Assembly: GCF_014192335.1 (NCBI RefSeq)
Contig: NZ_JACHXU010000035.1
Coordinates: 1 to 64,000 of the forward strand
From: Aporhodopirellula rubra
Lineage (GTDB): Bacteria; Planctomycetota; Planctomycetia; Pirellulales; Pirellulaceae
Direction of reading: 5' to 3'
DNA: 64,000 nt
The notes beneath the pieces are model-generated. The model was not told where the DNA came from. It ran no database searches and saw only the letters and a program-made list of their open reading frames with translations. Each line of letters opens with the position of its first letter. The first letter of the stretch is position 1. Positions 26,279 through 35,711 of the stretch are shown in pieces. The position numbers and the translations under genes were made by a program.

Positions 26279-29200
26279 ATGGGAAAGCAAAAGATCGCAG
26301 TGCTCGGTGGCGGACTGGGGGCACTGAGTACGGTTTACGGACTGACTCAAACGGCCGATTGGCAGGACCATTACGACATCACCGTTTATCAAGTCGGATG
26401 GCGACTCGGTGGAAAGGGGGCCAGCGGACGTAATCAAGAACCGGGGATGGGCAACCGGATCGAAGAACACGGGCTTCACATCTGGTTCGGCTTTTACAAC
26501 AACGCCTTCAGGATGATGAAGGACACCTATGCCGAATATCACCAGAAACAACTCGCGCCGGCATCGCCTTATCAATCCGTCAACGATAACCAACCTGCCT
26601 TCAAACCGCTGAACATGGTCACGGTGATGGAGGACGTTGAATCGGATTGGCACCCGTGGACCAATTCGTTCCCACGCAACGACGAAACCCTCGGTACCGA
26701 AAACAAGTTGTGGACGCCTTGGACGTTGATGAAGACCCTCGCGGCGTGGTTGAAACGCCTCTTCGATGATTTCCTCTCCACCTTCGATCTGCCCGCCGTC
26801 CGCACTCAAGCGAACGCCAACGCGGGCGACGTCGAAGGATGGGTGAAAGCTGAGATTCGGAGTCTCGATGCCCGCCTGCTCAACACCGCGGAAGACTCAG
26901 GATTCAGTTTGCTCCACATGGCCGAGAGTGTCATCGAAAAGATGAGCGACGATCCGCACGAACATTCACCGCATCAATACAACCTCATTGATTGGTTGTT
27001 GACGAAATTGCGAGACGCAATCGAACATCTTCTCAACGGCGTTCTTGCGGACCACACCGAATTGCGGCGATTGTTCATCACGCTCGACCTCGGTTCGGCA
27101 GTGTTTCGGGGCGCGGTGCGTGACGGTGTGTTTGTTCGCGGTTGGGACGAGATCGACAAATTCGACTTTCGCGAATGGCTCGATAGCAATGGATGCCATT
27201 CGTCGGAATCGGCGCCCGTACGTGCAGCGTACTCACTCGTTTTTGCATACGAAGGCGGCGATACGGATCGGCCGAACTTTGCCGCCGGTGCCTGCACGCG
27301 AGCCTTTGCCCGAATCCTGCTGACTTACAAAGATGCGATCCTTTGGAAGATGCAAGCCGGAATGGGCGACATCGTTTTCTCACCGCTGTATCTCGTTCTT
27401 AAAGAGAAAGGCGTGAAGTTTGAATTCTTTCACAAAGTCAGCGACATCAAACTGAACTCCGACAAATCGGAAGTCGGTGAAATCAAGATGGAGATCCAAG
27501 GGACGCTCAAACCGAGTTGCAATGGCGTCTACGATCCGTTGATCCATGTCCATGATTGCCCATGCTGGCCGAGCACACCGCTGTACGATCAGATCGAAGA
27601 GGGCGAGCAATGGAAGGCTGATGGAGTGAACCCCGAGTCGATCTGGTGCGGTCCCACACCGGTTGGGAATCGCACGTTGGTTGCCGGCCAGGATTTTGAC
27701 AAGGTTGTTCTCGGGATTTCGATCGGGGCATTACCTCACGTCGCCAGTGAACTGATCGAGCATGACCAGCGATGGCAAAAGATGGTCGAAAAGGTCAAGA
27801 CGGTGCAGACCCAGGCGTGCCAGTTGTGGTTCAACGAGACCACGCAAGACATGGGTTGGGAACCCTGGTATCCGGCCCCCGGAAGTGGCGAATCACCGCC
27901 ACGCGAGCAAGCGTTGGTCGGCGCATACGAGGAGCCACTCGACACTTGGGCGGACATGTCTCAGGTCATTCCCGCAGAAGAATGGCAACCGGGCGATGAC
28001 GTTAAGAGTATCGCGTATTTCTGCGGCGCGATGAGAGACGACACTCCGTTTCCCCCCATGCCTCCACCGAACGATTGCGAGTTTGTGAAAAAGCAGACTG
28101 CGGACGTCCGATCGAACGCGTATAAACTGGTGACCGAGCACATACGGCCGTTCTGGCCGAACGCGGCACAAGCGAATAATCCGAACGCGTTGAACTGGGA
28201 CGTGTTGGTTGATTCAGCCGGCGGTTCCGGCGAAGCAAGGTTCGACGCTCAATATTTTCGAGCGAACATCGCACCCACGGAACGCTATGTGTTGTCGGTG
28301 AAAGGCAGCACTGCGTGTCGCCTTCGTCCCGGCGAAAGCGGATACAACAACCTCGTCTTGGCGGGAACGTGGACCTACAACGGGCTCAACGTCGGGTGCG
28401 TCGAGGCGGCTGTCATGTCCGGGCTCGATGCCGCATCGGCTCTCCATCAGAGTGCGCCAGGGGCTAATAAAACCAACGTGACGGTGACCAGTTCACCGCC
28501 GCCGACGTACGTCGTCCGCGGCGGTGAAATCGCGTTCCCGGGGTCATACGACTTTCCCAATGTGACTCTCAATGCGTTTGCGATGAAGTCTGACCGGAAC
28601 GCGTTGCAGCGACTGTGCGACCGATCGCTCAATGGCCCGACCGGTGGCGACACGCGGTACCTGCCGTTGTTGCCTGGGTTCATCATGATGGCTGCCAACT
28701 TCCCGATGATTCGGGTTAATCCCGGTGAAGCCAACGCGTTTGGATCACCCGAAATGGATTTCAATCTCACGTTTCCCGTTGTCAGAATGCATCGAGTCGG
28801 TAACGTCGATATCGTCGACCGGATCTCATGGTTCTTTCCGTATGTGTTCGTCAATAACTCGTGGGCGACGGTGTCGGGAAGAGAGGCATACGGATTTCCG
28901 AAACAGGACGCCGAGCTCACCATGCCGGTGTCGCCGACGGACCCTGCTGTGTACCGCGTCAACGCTCGCTATGTGGAAAAGTTCGGTGAGTCGGCGGAAA
29001 CCCAATCAGGCGTGCTCATCGACGTAAGCCGTCGCGATGAAGAGTTGCTCGGTGCACCCGAGGCGATCCTCGGTACGTTTGCCAGTGTGATGGAAGCGTT
29101 GCTTTTGCCATTGATCACCAGTGGCCCCGAAGTCACATTGCCGGGTATCGGGGCAATCGAAGAGGCGTGGGAGTTGCTCGTCGACCACGAGGTTCTGTTC

Positions 29201-29458
29201 ACGTTTTTGAAACAGTTTGCCGATGTCGGTAGCCGTGACAACGCTTGCTTCCAATCGATCGTCGAAGCGCCGCTGAAGATCAAACAATTTCATCGTGCAG
29301 GTGTTCTGCCGGGAAACTACCAGATCAAGGCATGCGAATACGCCAGCCATCCGATTGTCACTGACTTAGGCATGCAGGCGGCTACCCAAGATTGTCTCGC
29401 GGCGGTCACGATGACCGTTGATGCGGAACTGCGTCTCGGCAGCACGGTGTGGCCGTAG
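26279..29458 (+). CDS. FAD-dependent oxidoreductase fused to an acetoacetate-decarboxylase-like domain
   Basis: 1059 residues. The N-terminus KIAVLGGGLGALSTVYGL is an FAD/NAD-binding Rossmann motif, followed by WRLGGKGASGRN and EHGLHIWFGFYNNAFRMM, both typical of amine-oxidase/phytoene-desaturase-like flavoproteins. The FAD-binding end motif LVLAGTWTYNGLNVGCVEAAVMSG lies near residue 690-715. A short Thr/Ser/Pro linker (about 725-742) joins it to a C-terminal domain (about 742-1059) with GREAYGFPKQDAEL and LPGFIMMAANFPMIRV, the pattern of acetoacetate decarboxylases. Such a fusion suggests oxidation and decarboxylation of one substrate in sequence. Substrate unknown. Followed at 42 bases by a DUF3237 gene. 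Confidence 0.88.
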   Translation: MGKQKIAVLGGGLGALSTVYGLTQTADWQDHYDITVYQVGWRLGGKGASGRNQEPGMGNRIEEHGLHIWFGFYNNAFRMMKDTYAEYHQKQLAPASPYQSVNDNQPAFKPLNMVTVMEDVESDWHPWTNSFPRNDETLGTENKLWTPWTLMKTLAAWLKRLFDDFLSTFDLPAVRTQANANAGDVEGWVKAEIRSLDARLLNTAEDSGFSLLHMAESVIEKMSDDPHEHSPHQYNLIDWLLTKLRDAIEHLLNGVLADHTELRRLFITLDLGSAVFRGAVRDGVFVRGWDEIDKFDFREWLDSNGCHSSESAPVRAAYSLVFAYEGGDTDRPNFAAGACTRAFARILLTYKDAILWKMQAGMGDIVFSPLYLVLKEKGVKFEFFHKVSDIKLNSDKSEVGEIKMEIQGTLKPSCNGVYDPLIHVHDCPCWPSTPLYDQIEEGEQWKADGVNPESIWCGPTPVGNRTLVAGQDFDKVVLGISIGALPHVASELIEHDQRWQKMVEKVKTVQTQACQLWFNETTQDMGWEPWYPAPGSGESPPREQALVGAYEEPLDTWADMSQVIPAEEWQPGDDVKSIAYFCGAMRDDTPFPPMPPPNDCEFVKKQTADVRSNAYKLVTEHIRPFWPNAAQANNPNALNWDVLVDSAGGSGEARFDAQYFRANIAPTERYVLSVKGSTACRLRPGESGYNNLVLAGTWTYNGLNVGCVEAAVMSGLDAASALHQSAPGANKTNVTVTSSPPPTYVVRGGEIAFPGSYDFPNVTLNAFAMKSDRNALQRLCDRSLNGPTGGDTRYLPLLPGFIMMAANFPMIRVNPGEANAFGSPEMDFNLTFPVVRMHRVGNVDIVDRISWFFPYVFVNNSWATVSGREAYGFPKQDAELTMPVSPTDPAVYRVNARYVEKFGESAETQSGVLIDVSRRDEELLGAPEAILGTFASVMEALLLPLITSGPEVTLPGIGAIEEAWELLVDHEVLFTFLKQFADVGSRDNACFQSIVEAPLKIKQFHRAGVLPGNYQIKACEYASHPIVTDLGMQAATQDCLAAVTMTVDAELRLGSTVWP

Positions 29459-29500
29459 TGGTCGCACACCGATTCATTCAACTTCAATGATTTATCCCCA

Positions 29501-29983
29501 ATGGAATCAAACATGATTGACTACAAGATGGAGCCCCTCTTCTCGTACACCGCGACGATCGGAGGCCCCGAAATTGTCGGGCCGGTTTTGGGCGGATTGC
29601 GCGTGAACTTCAACCTGACCGGCGGCGAAGTCACCGGTGAACGAGTCAACGGCAAGATTTTGCCTGCCGGTGGTGACTGGTTGCTGATGCGAAACGATGG
29701 GATCGCGGAAGTGGATGTTCGGTTGACGATCCGCACCGATGATGAGGCTCTGCTCAACGTGCACTATCACGGAATGGCCGACCTCGGTGAGAACGGTTTT
29801 GAGGAGTTCATGGCCGGTCGGGCGCCGGTCCCCGGCACGGCGCTCCGCATTTTTCCGCGTTTTCAGGTCGCCGCGGAGAACTACCTGTGGCTCAATCGGC
29901 TCGCCTGCGTCGGAATTGGCGAGGCTCATGTGGATTTCGCGACGGAGTCCAAGATGAAATTCGACATCTACGCGGTCAGCTAA
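29501..29983 (+). CDS. DUF3237 family protein
   Basis: 160 residues covering the whole DUF3237 domain: LFSYTATIGGPEIVGPV, GLRVNFNLTGGEVTGERVNGKILPAGGDW, DVRLTIRTDDEALLNVHYHGM and the C-terminal YLWLNRLACVGIGE. The family forms a small beta-barrel; its biochemical role is not established. ATG at 29501 is used; 29513 (MIDYKM) is an alternative. It lies between the oxidoreductase-decarboxylase fusion and the FadL-like channel, so a role with the same substrate is inferred. Confidence 0.88.
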   Translation: MESNMIDYKMEPLFSYTATIGGPEIVGPVLGGLRVNFNLTGGEVTGERVNGKILPAGGDWLLMRNDGIAEVDVRLTIRTDDEALLNVHYHGMADLGENGFEEFMAGRAPVPGTALRIFPRFQVAAENYLWLNRLACVGIGEAHVDFATESKMKFDIYAVS

Positions 29984-30218
29984 ATTTGGGGCCGTCTGTA
30001 ACGATTGCGACGATCGGTAGGAGGGGAAACCTGTTCAGTCATATTTAAATCTAAGATCAGGCGTTGATGCGTGCCCCGACGAGACGATCGACCATTGTTA
30101 GTGGTGCAATCCCTACTGGAATGCGATTGCCCACGACCGTCGCAAACGTTGCGACAGGCTGTAGACAACGGATTGTCTGCAGGGGCTTTATTGCAGATTC
30201 CGTCCAGGAGGGACTCAC

Positions 30219-31409
30219 GTGTCGACGATCCCGAGACTCACTCGATTTTTGATTTTTGCATCCGTGGCCGCGGTCGCGGCCCTGTCCGTTCCCGATACCG
30301 CGACCGGTCAGGGGGTTTATCTGACGGGCGTTGGCCCGGTCAACCGTTCCATGGCGGGTGCCGGGACGGCGGCTCCGCTCGACGCCGTCGGGGCGCTAGC
30401 GTGGAACCCCGCATCGATTTCCGGACTCGCCAATAACGAAGTCGGATTTGGCGTGGAACTCCTGTTTGCCGACGTCGAACTGACGTCCAGTCTCGGTGGA
30501 GGCACTGAGGGTGATGCAGGGGCAGCCGCGGTGCCATCGATCGGATGGGTTCACCGGATGAGTGAAGACTCGCGGTGGACCGTCGGGTTGGGATTGGCGG
30601 GCGTCGCCGGATTCACCAACAATCAGCCCTCCGGCAACCCCGTCCTGGGCGGTGCCCCCGCGTATGCCGCGTCGGAGTTTTTGCAGATTGCCCCAACGGT
30701 TTCATTCCTCGTCACTGAAAAGCTCTCGATCGGTTTTGCCCCGCTGATCAATCTCGGTGAAGTCGGCTTTGATCCCATCGGCCCATCGGTGATCACCCCC
30801 GCCGCCGAAACCGCCCAAGGCAACCGTAAGCACTGGGGGATCGGATTCCAGGCCGGGATGTACTACATCACGGACAACCATTTTCATTTTGGTGCGAGTT
30901 TCCGAAGCACGCAGTGGATGGAGACGTTCCGGTTCTTCACGCCGAGTGGATTGGTCAAGTTTGATCTCGACTTGCCCATGATCGTTTCTCTCGGAACGGC
31001 GTACACGGGTTTTGAAGATTGGACTTTTGCGGCCGACTTCCGATATATCGGATACGACGATGCGGACGGGTTCAGCGAACTCGGATGGAGCAATCTGTTT
31101 GCGGCTGCGTTTGGCGTTCAAAAACGAATGAGCGATCGCATCTATCTGCGTGGTGGTATCAACTTCAATCAACCACCGATCCACGAGAGCGATGTCGCTA
31201 CCAACGTGATCAGTCCGTTGATTCAGAAGTACAACATCGCAACCGGTGGTTCGTATCGATTTGCGAAGAACGTGGACCTGAACCTGTCCTACGTTTATCT
31301 CGGTCACAACAGTTTGACCGGAACTGTTCCAACCGGGGGCGGACCGGTCACGGTGCGAAACGACGTCTCGGCTCACTCGTTGATCACCGGCGTCACGGTC
31401 CGCTACTAA
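30219..31409 (+). CDS. FadL-like outer-membrane channel (OMPP1/FadL/TodX family)
   Basis: 396 residues with GTG start at 30219, fixed by AGGAGG at 30206-30211 seven bases upstream. Residues 1-31 form a signal peptide. The mature N-terminus, GVYLTGVGPVNRSMAGAGTA then GALAWNPASI, matches the plug/hatch region of FadL transporters of long-chain fatty acids and hydrocarbons. The rest shows alternating polar/hydrophobic strands with many aromatic residues, ending in Tyr (ITGVTVRY), as expected for an outer-membrane beta-barrel. Downstream of the DUF3237 gene with a 235-base gap, so possibly with its own promoter. Confidence 0.85.
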   Translation: MSTIPRLTRFLIFASVAAVAALSVPDTATGQGVYLTGVGPVNRSMAGAGTAAPLDAVGALAWNPASISGLANNEVGFGVELLFADVELTSSLGGGTEGDAGAAAVPSIGWVHRMSEDSRWTVGLGLAGVAGFTNNQPSGNPVLGGAPAYAASEFLQIAPTVSFLVTEKLSIGFAPLINLGEVGFDPIGPSVITPAAETAQGNRKHWGIGFQAGMYYITDNHFHFGASFRSTQWMETFRFFTPSGLVKFDLDLPMIVSLGTAYTGFEDWTFAADFRYIGYDDADGFSELGWSNLFAAAFGVQKRMSDRIYLRGGINFNQPPIHESDVATNVISPLIQKYNIATGGSYRFAKNVDLNLSYVYLGHNSLTGTVPTGGGPVTVRNDVSAHSLITGVTVRY

Positions 31410-31585
31410 ACGCGTGCCGTCGGCGAACCTACCAACGCGAAACGCGAGCAAGTGAATGCAGATTCGCTTGCTCGCGTCGTGCGTAAAGATCAGGAATTGC
31501 TCGCTGGCGGTTTAGGCGACGTTTCGGTGGTCCCGTTGAAAGGGAGAAGGTAAACGCCTGATTGGCAAGTGTCCTGCCAGCCCGT

Positions 31586-32869
31586 TCAGCCTTGGAAGTC
31601 GTTTTCGATTTGGCCTTCTTTGACAACGATGCTGATGCCATCGCGAATTTGCAGCGGCTCGTCTTCGCCCTGGTGATCCACGCCGGCCGAGTTTGTGATT
31701 CGGACGTTGGTTCCGATCCGGCAGTTTTTATCCAGGATCGCCCCGGAGATATAGCTCCCTGAGCCGACCCCGACGGGGAGTTTGCCTTCACGAGCACAAT
31801 CACGCATTTCGATGAAGTCGGCCCCCATCACGACGCTGTCTTTGATCGTGACGTTGTCGCCGATCACGGTCCGCAGTCCGATCACGCTGTTTTCGATCGT
31901 GACGTTGTCACCGATGCGACATCCGTCTGCGATCAGGCTGCCTTTGATCGTGGTGGTTCCCATGATCGTCGGCGGCAAGAATCGCGGGCGACTGTAGATC
32001 GGTGCGTGTCGATTGCGAATGTCGAACGGCGGGTTCTTGCTCGCCAGCGAAAGGTTGGCCTCGTAGAACGATCGGATCGTTCCGATGTCTTCCCAGTAAC
32101 CATCGAAGAGGTGCAGTTGCACTTTGTGGGTGTTGATCGCTTCGGGAAAGACTTCTTTCCCGAAATCGCTGTGCAGGCTGTTCTCGAGCAAGTCGACCAT
32201 CAGGTCCTTGTCGAAGATGTAGAGCCCCATGCTCGCGAGCAGATCGCGACCTTGGCTCGGGATGCCCCGCTCATCGATCCAGCTCGGGTCCATCCGCACC
32301 TTGGCGATTTCTTCGGGCGTTTGTGGTTTTTCGACAAACCCACGAACTTGACCGGTGTCATCGACCTGCATGATCCCCAGAGCCGAGGCGTCTTTACGGG
32401 TGACCGGGATACCGGCGATGGTCGCGGCGGCACCCGATTCGATGTGCGTCTTCATCATCTCGCGGAAATCCATCCGGTAGAGCTGATCGCCGGAAAGGAT
32501 CAACACATGTTTGATCCAACTTTCACGCAAGTGGACGAGGTTTTTGCGGACCGCGTCGGCGGTGCCCTGATACCAATCCGTGCCCGAATTGACAGTCTGC
32601 TGTGCCGCGAGCAGTTCGACAAACCCGCCACTGAAATGGTCGAACGTGTACGTTTGCCGGAGGTGACGGTGCAAGCTCTCGGAAAGGAACTGAGTCAACA
32701 CGTACGCGCGATTCAGGCCGCTGTTGATGCAGTTACTGATCGGGATGTCGATCAAGCGATATTTCGCGGCCAACGGCACTGCCGGTTTGGCCCGAATCTT
32801 GGTAAGCGGAAAGAGCCGGGTGCCGCGCCCGCCACCAAGAATCAACGCGATCGTGTTACTGAGGTCCAT
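31586..32869 (-). CDS. glgC: Glucose-1-phosphate adenylyltransferase
   Basis: Makes ADP-glucose from glucose 1-phosphate and ATP for glycogen synthesis. 427 residues. Visible: nucleotide loop [13 protein letters not shown] (11-23), the activator/substrate segment [21 protein letters not shown] (residues about 25-45), [12 protein letters not shown] with the metal-binding Asp, and GYWEDIGTI. The C-terminal third has left-handed beta-helix hexapeptides ([27 protein letters not shown]). Lies 27 bases after the ferredoxin-NADP reductase gene in the same direction, so likely co-transcribed. Confidence 0.96.
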   Translation of the reverse strand: MDLSNTIALILGGGRGTRLFPLTKIRAKPAVPLAAKYRLIDIPISNCINSGLNRAYVLTQFLSESLHRHLRQTYTFDHFSGGFVELLAAQQTVNSGTDWYQGTADAVRKNLVHLRESWIKHVLILSGDQLYRMDFREMMKTHIESGAAATIAGIPVTRKDASALGIMQVDDTGQVRGFVEKPQTPEEIAKVRMDPSWIDERGIPSQGRDLLASMGLYIFDKDLMVDLLENSLHSDFGKEVFPEAINTHKVQLHLFDGYWEDIGTIRSFYEANLSLASKNPPFDIRNRHAPIYSRPRFLPPTIMGTTTIKGSLIADGCRIGDNVTIENSVIGLRTVIGDNVTIKDSVVMGADFIEMRDCAREGKLPVGVGSGSYISGAILDKNCRIGTNVRITNSAGVDHQGEDEPLQIRDGISIVVKEGQIENDFQG

Positions 32870-32896
32870 GTTGTCTGCCCTGTGAGGAAGAGGTGC

Positions 32897-33976
32897 TTAC
32901 CAATATTTTTCAAAACGGATTGTCCCGGCTCGATGCTCATGAACATCGTCGCTAAATCCTGCCGCCCGCAATAACGGTAGCATACCAGGATTCTCGGGTG
33001 CATCGGCACCCGGGGGAATGTATCCGATCATGTCCGGATTGCCGCATAGGAACACATGCGTATTTGATGGGGCGAGCGGATCTTCGGCCAATTCGGCCAA
33101 CCTTCCGCTGGTAAACATCGTTTGCAAATATTGCTTGCCAACAAATTGTGGATGATCGGGTTGAATGTTTTCGGGTTCACGAGTTGTCATCGGAAGGTAC
33201 AGGTAATTCGCGTACTGACGCATCAGCACTTTGTGCTCGTTGATGTAGGCACAGTCGTGGCGATAGCGAACACTCGTGGCGATAACGATTCGCCCGCGAT
33301 GGCCTGTCGCGAGTAGCTTCGCAGCCATGGCATTGTGGGGGGCTTCCCCGGTGCCTGTTCCGAGAAACAGCATCGTGTCATCGGGATCGTATTCGCCGAG
33401 TTTGTACTTTCCGGTGATCTTTCGCTCCATCACGATCCGGTCGCCCGCGATTTTGCCAAACAGCCGAGGTGTCAGTGCCGGTGGCTTGCTGACCACGGTC
33501 GCTCCCTTGCGAACCAACGTGATGTAGAACTCGAGGTAGTCGACCGAATCCTGCGTCGCCAAACAACCCTTTTCATCCAACATCGGGCAGGAAATCGAAT
33601 ACGCCCGTCGGACAATCTTGCGAGCTTTGTTAATCGGCACATCTTCCGGTTGAGTGCCGACGAGCCTGGGTTCCCAATTTCCCAAACCGAGTGCGACGTA
33701 TTGCCCCGGTTCAAAAGGTGGGATTGGGCTGTCGGGACGGATTCGAAACTTCGCCAAGTCGTCCGTCACATCGATCCGCTCGATGATCGTGGAGTTGTAG
33801 AACCGCTCGCGTAATTGCCGCTGTTCTTCAGGATTGGGCGGCTTGTCGAGGGGGCCGAACTTTGCCTCCTGGTCCGCGTTCACCTGTGTTTGACCAACCC
33901 CATCACTAGGTGAAGTCTTGGTCGTCGCCGATTGATCGTTGGTCGGTGGGGTGTCAGGAGCACTCACGAAGCTCAT
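32897..33976 (-). CDS. fpr: Ferredoxin-NADP(+) reductase
   Basis: Exchanges electrons between ferredoxin or flavodoxin and NADP(H). 359 residues. After about 60 disordered, Pro/Thr/Gln-rich residues, the FAD domain shows FEPGQYVALGLG and RRAYSIS (the RxYS flavin motif). The NADP domain has FLGTGTGEAPHNAM and VFLCGNPDMI, and the C-terminus is FEKYW, typical of the bacterial Fpr class. First gene of a probable two-gene unit with glgC. The N-terminal extension is longer than in the usual 250-residue enzyme. Confidence 0.92.
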   Translation of the reverse strand: MSFVSAPDTPPTNDQSATTKTSPSDGVGQTQVNADQEAKFGPLDKPPNPEEQRQLRERFYNSTIIERIDVTDDLAKFRIRPDSPIPPFEPGQYVALGLGNWEPRLVGTQPEDVPINKARKIVRRAYSISCPMLDEKGCLATQDSVDYLEFYITLVRKGATVVSKPPALTPRLFGKIAGDRIVMERKITGKYKLGEYDPDDTMLFLGTGTGEAPHNAMAAKLLATGHRGRIVIATSVRYRHDCAYINEHKVLMRQYANYLYLPMTTREPENIQPDHPQFVGKQYLQTMFTSGRLAELAEDPLAPSNTHVFLCGNPDMIGYIPPGADAPENPGMLPLLRAAGFSDDVHEHRAGTIRFEKYW

Positions 33977-34152
33977 TCCTTTCGTGATTCATGGCGCGGT
34001 CAAGGTCTCGAAGCGGTTACTATAATGCAATGCGATGGAGCCATGGGGAGGCGTCCGCACGGAATCCGAGCTCCCCGCTTCGCTGCCTGCCATGTTTGGC
34101 ATACCGACCTTGCATCGCCGCCTAATCATTGTTCTTTATCTGGGCTTTTGAC

Positions 34153-35709
34153 ATGCACCTTTCTTTTTACAACTTTGCATCCTCCGTGATTCACCTGATC
34201 CCGCAGAATCGATTGACAAATCGTCTCGCCCCCTCGCCGGGCAACCAATTTCACCTACCCGGGGCACTGATTTGTGCCGCCGTGATTGCGACTGCCACAA
34301 TCCCGATCGCAAACGTCAACGCCGAGACGTGGACCAGCCTCAGCGGTGACCGTTCGATCGAAGCCGAAATGGTGGGCATGTGGGACAACCAAGTCGTCTT
34401 GATCCTCCCCAGCGGTCAACGCATTAATGTTCCCATCAACAGTTTCGAAGCGAGCAGTCGTATCCAAGCAGGGAAGATTGCCGATCGGCTGCAACGTGAA
34501 CGTGAAGCGTTGACCGAAGAAATCAAACGCATCGCCGCGATCGAAGCGGCACCGGCGCCCGAGCCGATTCCCTCGCCTGAGAATGCTCCCGCGTACTCTC
34601 CACCCAGTGCCGACATGGGACCTCAGGAAGCGTTCGATGCGATCGCCCAGCAAATCCGAAACGGGCATTTCGTTGTTATCTACGACGCATTGCCGCCGAA
34701 GTACCGCAGCCAAATCGATGAACTCGCACAACTCACCTCAAACAAACTCGAACCGCAGGGACTCGCCGATTCGTTGAACCAGATCCACCGACTCGCTGAT
34801 TTGATCGTGACGAGGCAAAACTGGATTCGTACCCACCACCGCCTCCACGATCCGGCGAGCGATGCCGACGACCTGTCACCGATCGGTGAAGCGTTCAACA
34901 AACTCGTGCTGCCGATGGCCGGTTTGCTGCGGACCGCCTTACTCGCCGACGAAGTTTTGTTGGACCGAATCCGCAGCGAAGGATTCGGGCGATGGCTTCA
35001 CGAACGGGATGAAGTGATCGCGCCGTATCTGGCCGTGTTGATGGATTCGTATAGCTCTCCCTCGATGCAATGGAGTTTGCTTAAAACGAAAGACGACACC
35101 GCGATTCTCGAAAAGCCAATCCCGCAAACATCCGAGCGAAACCCGTCTCGTTCCAACAGCAGTCAGTCACGCAAGATCGCTCTTACGAAAGTCGACGGGT
35201 ATTGGATTCCGTCCGCGATCGCCGAAGGTTTCGACGAATGGTTTCAGCAGCGAACCGAGGAATTGCAGGCGGTCGAAGACGCTTCCATGAGCGTTTCGCA
35301 ATGGCTCGGCGGTCAATCCGTCAGTGTCCCGACCTCGCCGACGCGACCGACTCGGAATTCTGGATCTGGATACGACCAATACGGTGATCGGAGCCAGTAT
35401 GACAACCGGAGTGAATACGATGAAATGGAATACATGGAGGATGAATTCGGTGGTTCATCGTATCCCGGTGGCCCGTCAGGCTATCCCGACGATGACATGT
35501 ACGGATCCTCGGGTTCGGCCAAGCCGAAGATGATCGAACCACCGGCAATCACCGCCGAGATGATCGGCAGCGTTCTGCAATCCGTCGGAGGATTCGTTTC
35601 AATGACCGCGCCGCTCGAACAGGCGACCGACGCGGCTTCCTTTCATCGTGCGGTGGACCAAATCACCGGTTCGATTGAAGGCGTCCTGTCGATGGCGAGT
35701 GGCTGGTAA
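34153..35709 (+). CDS. Secreted protein with SHD1-like domain, unknown function
   Basis: 518 residues from ATG 34153 (34129 is an in-frame alternative). A hydrophobic segment at about residues 37-56 ending in VNAETW looks like a signal peptide behind an unusually long N-region. Then ETWTSLSGDRSIEAEMVGMWDNQVVLILPSGQRINVPI, with the spacing of SLA1-homology domain 1, is common in planctomycete secreted proteins. A Pro-rich linker (about 120-145) leads to a helical domain, and the tail (about 390-460) is Gly/Tyr/Asp/Ser-rich and probably disordered. Ends two bases before hemY, so the two may share a transcript, although no functional link is obvious. Confidence 0.75.
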   Translation: MHLSFYNFASSVIHLIPQNRLTNRLAPSPGNQFHLPGALICAAVIATATIPIANVNAETWTSLSGDRSIEAEMVGMWDNQVVLILPSGQRINVPINSFEASSRIQAGKIADRLQREREALTEEIKRIAAIEAAPAPEPIPSPENAPAYSPPSADMGPQEAFDAIAQQIRNGHFVVIYDALPPKYRSQIDELAQLTSNKLEPQGLADSLNQIHRLADLIVTRQNWIRTHHRLHDPASDADDLSPIGEAFNKLVLPMAGLLRTALLADEVLLDRIRSEGFGRWLHERDEVIAPYLAVLMDSYSSPSMQWSLLKTKDDTAILEKPIPQTSERNPSRSNSSQSRKIALTKVDGYWIPSAIAEGFDEWFQQRTEELQAVEDASMSVSQWLGGQSVSVPTSPTRPTRNSGSGYDQYGDRSQYDNRSEYDEMEYMEDEFGGSSYPGGPSGYPDDDMYGSSGSAKPKMIEPPAITAEMIGSVLQSVGGFVSMTAPLEQATDAASFHRAVDQITGSIEGVLSMASGW

Positions 35710-35711
35710 GT

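Noticed and set aside
25286-26809. Minus-strand frame of 507 codons across the kinase/oxidoreductase junction
   Set aside because: Covers two well-supported genes and the gap between them; no family features.
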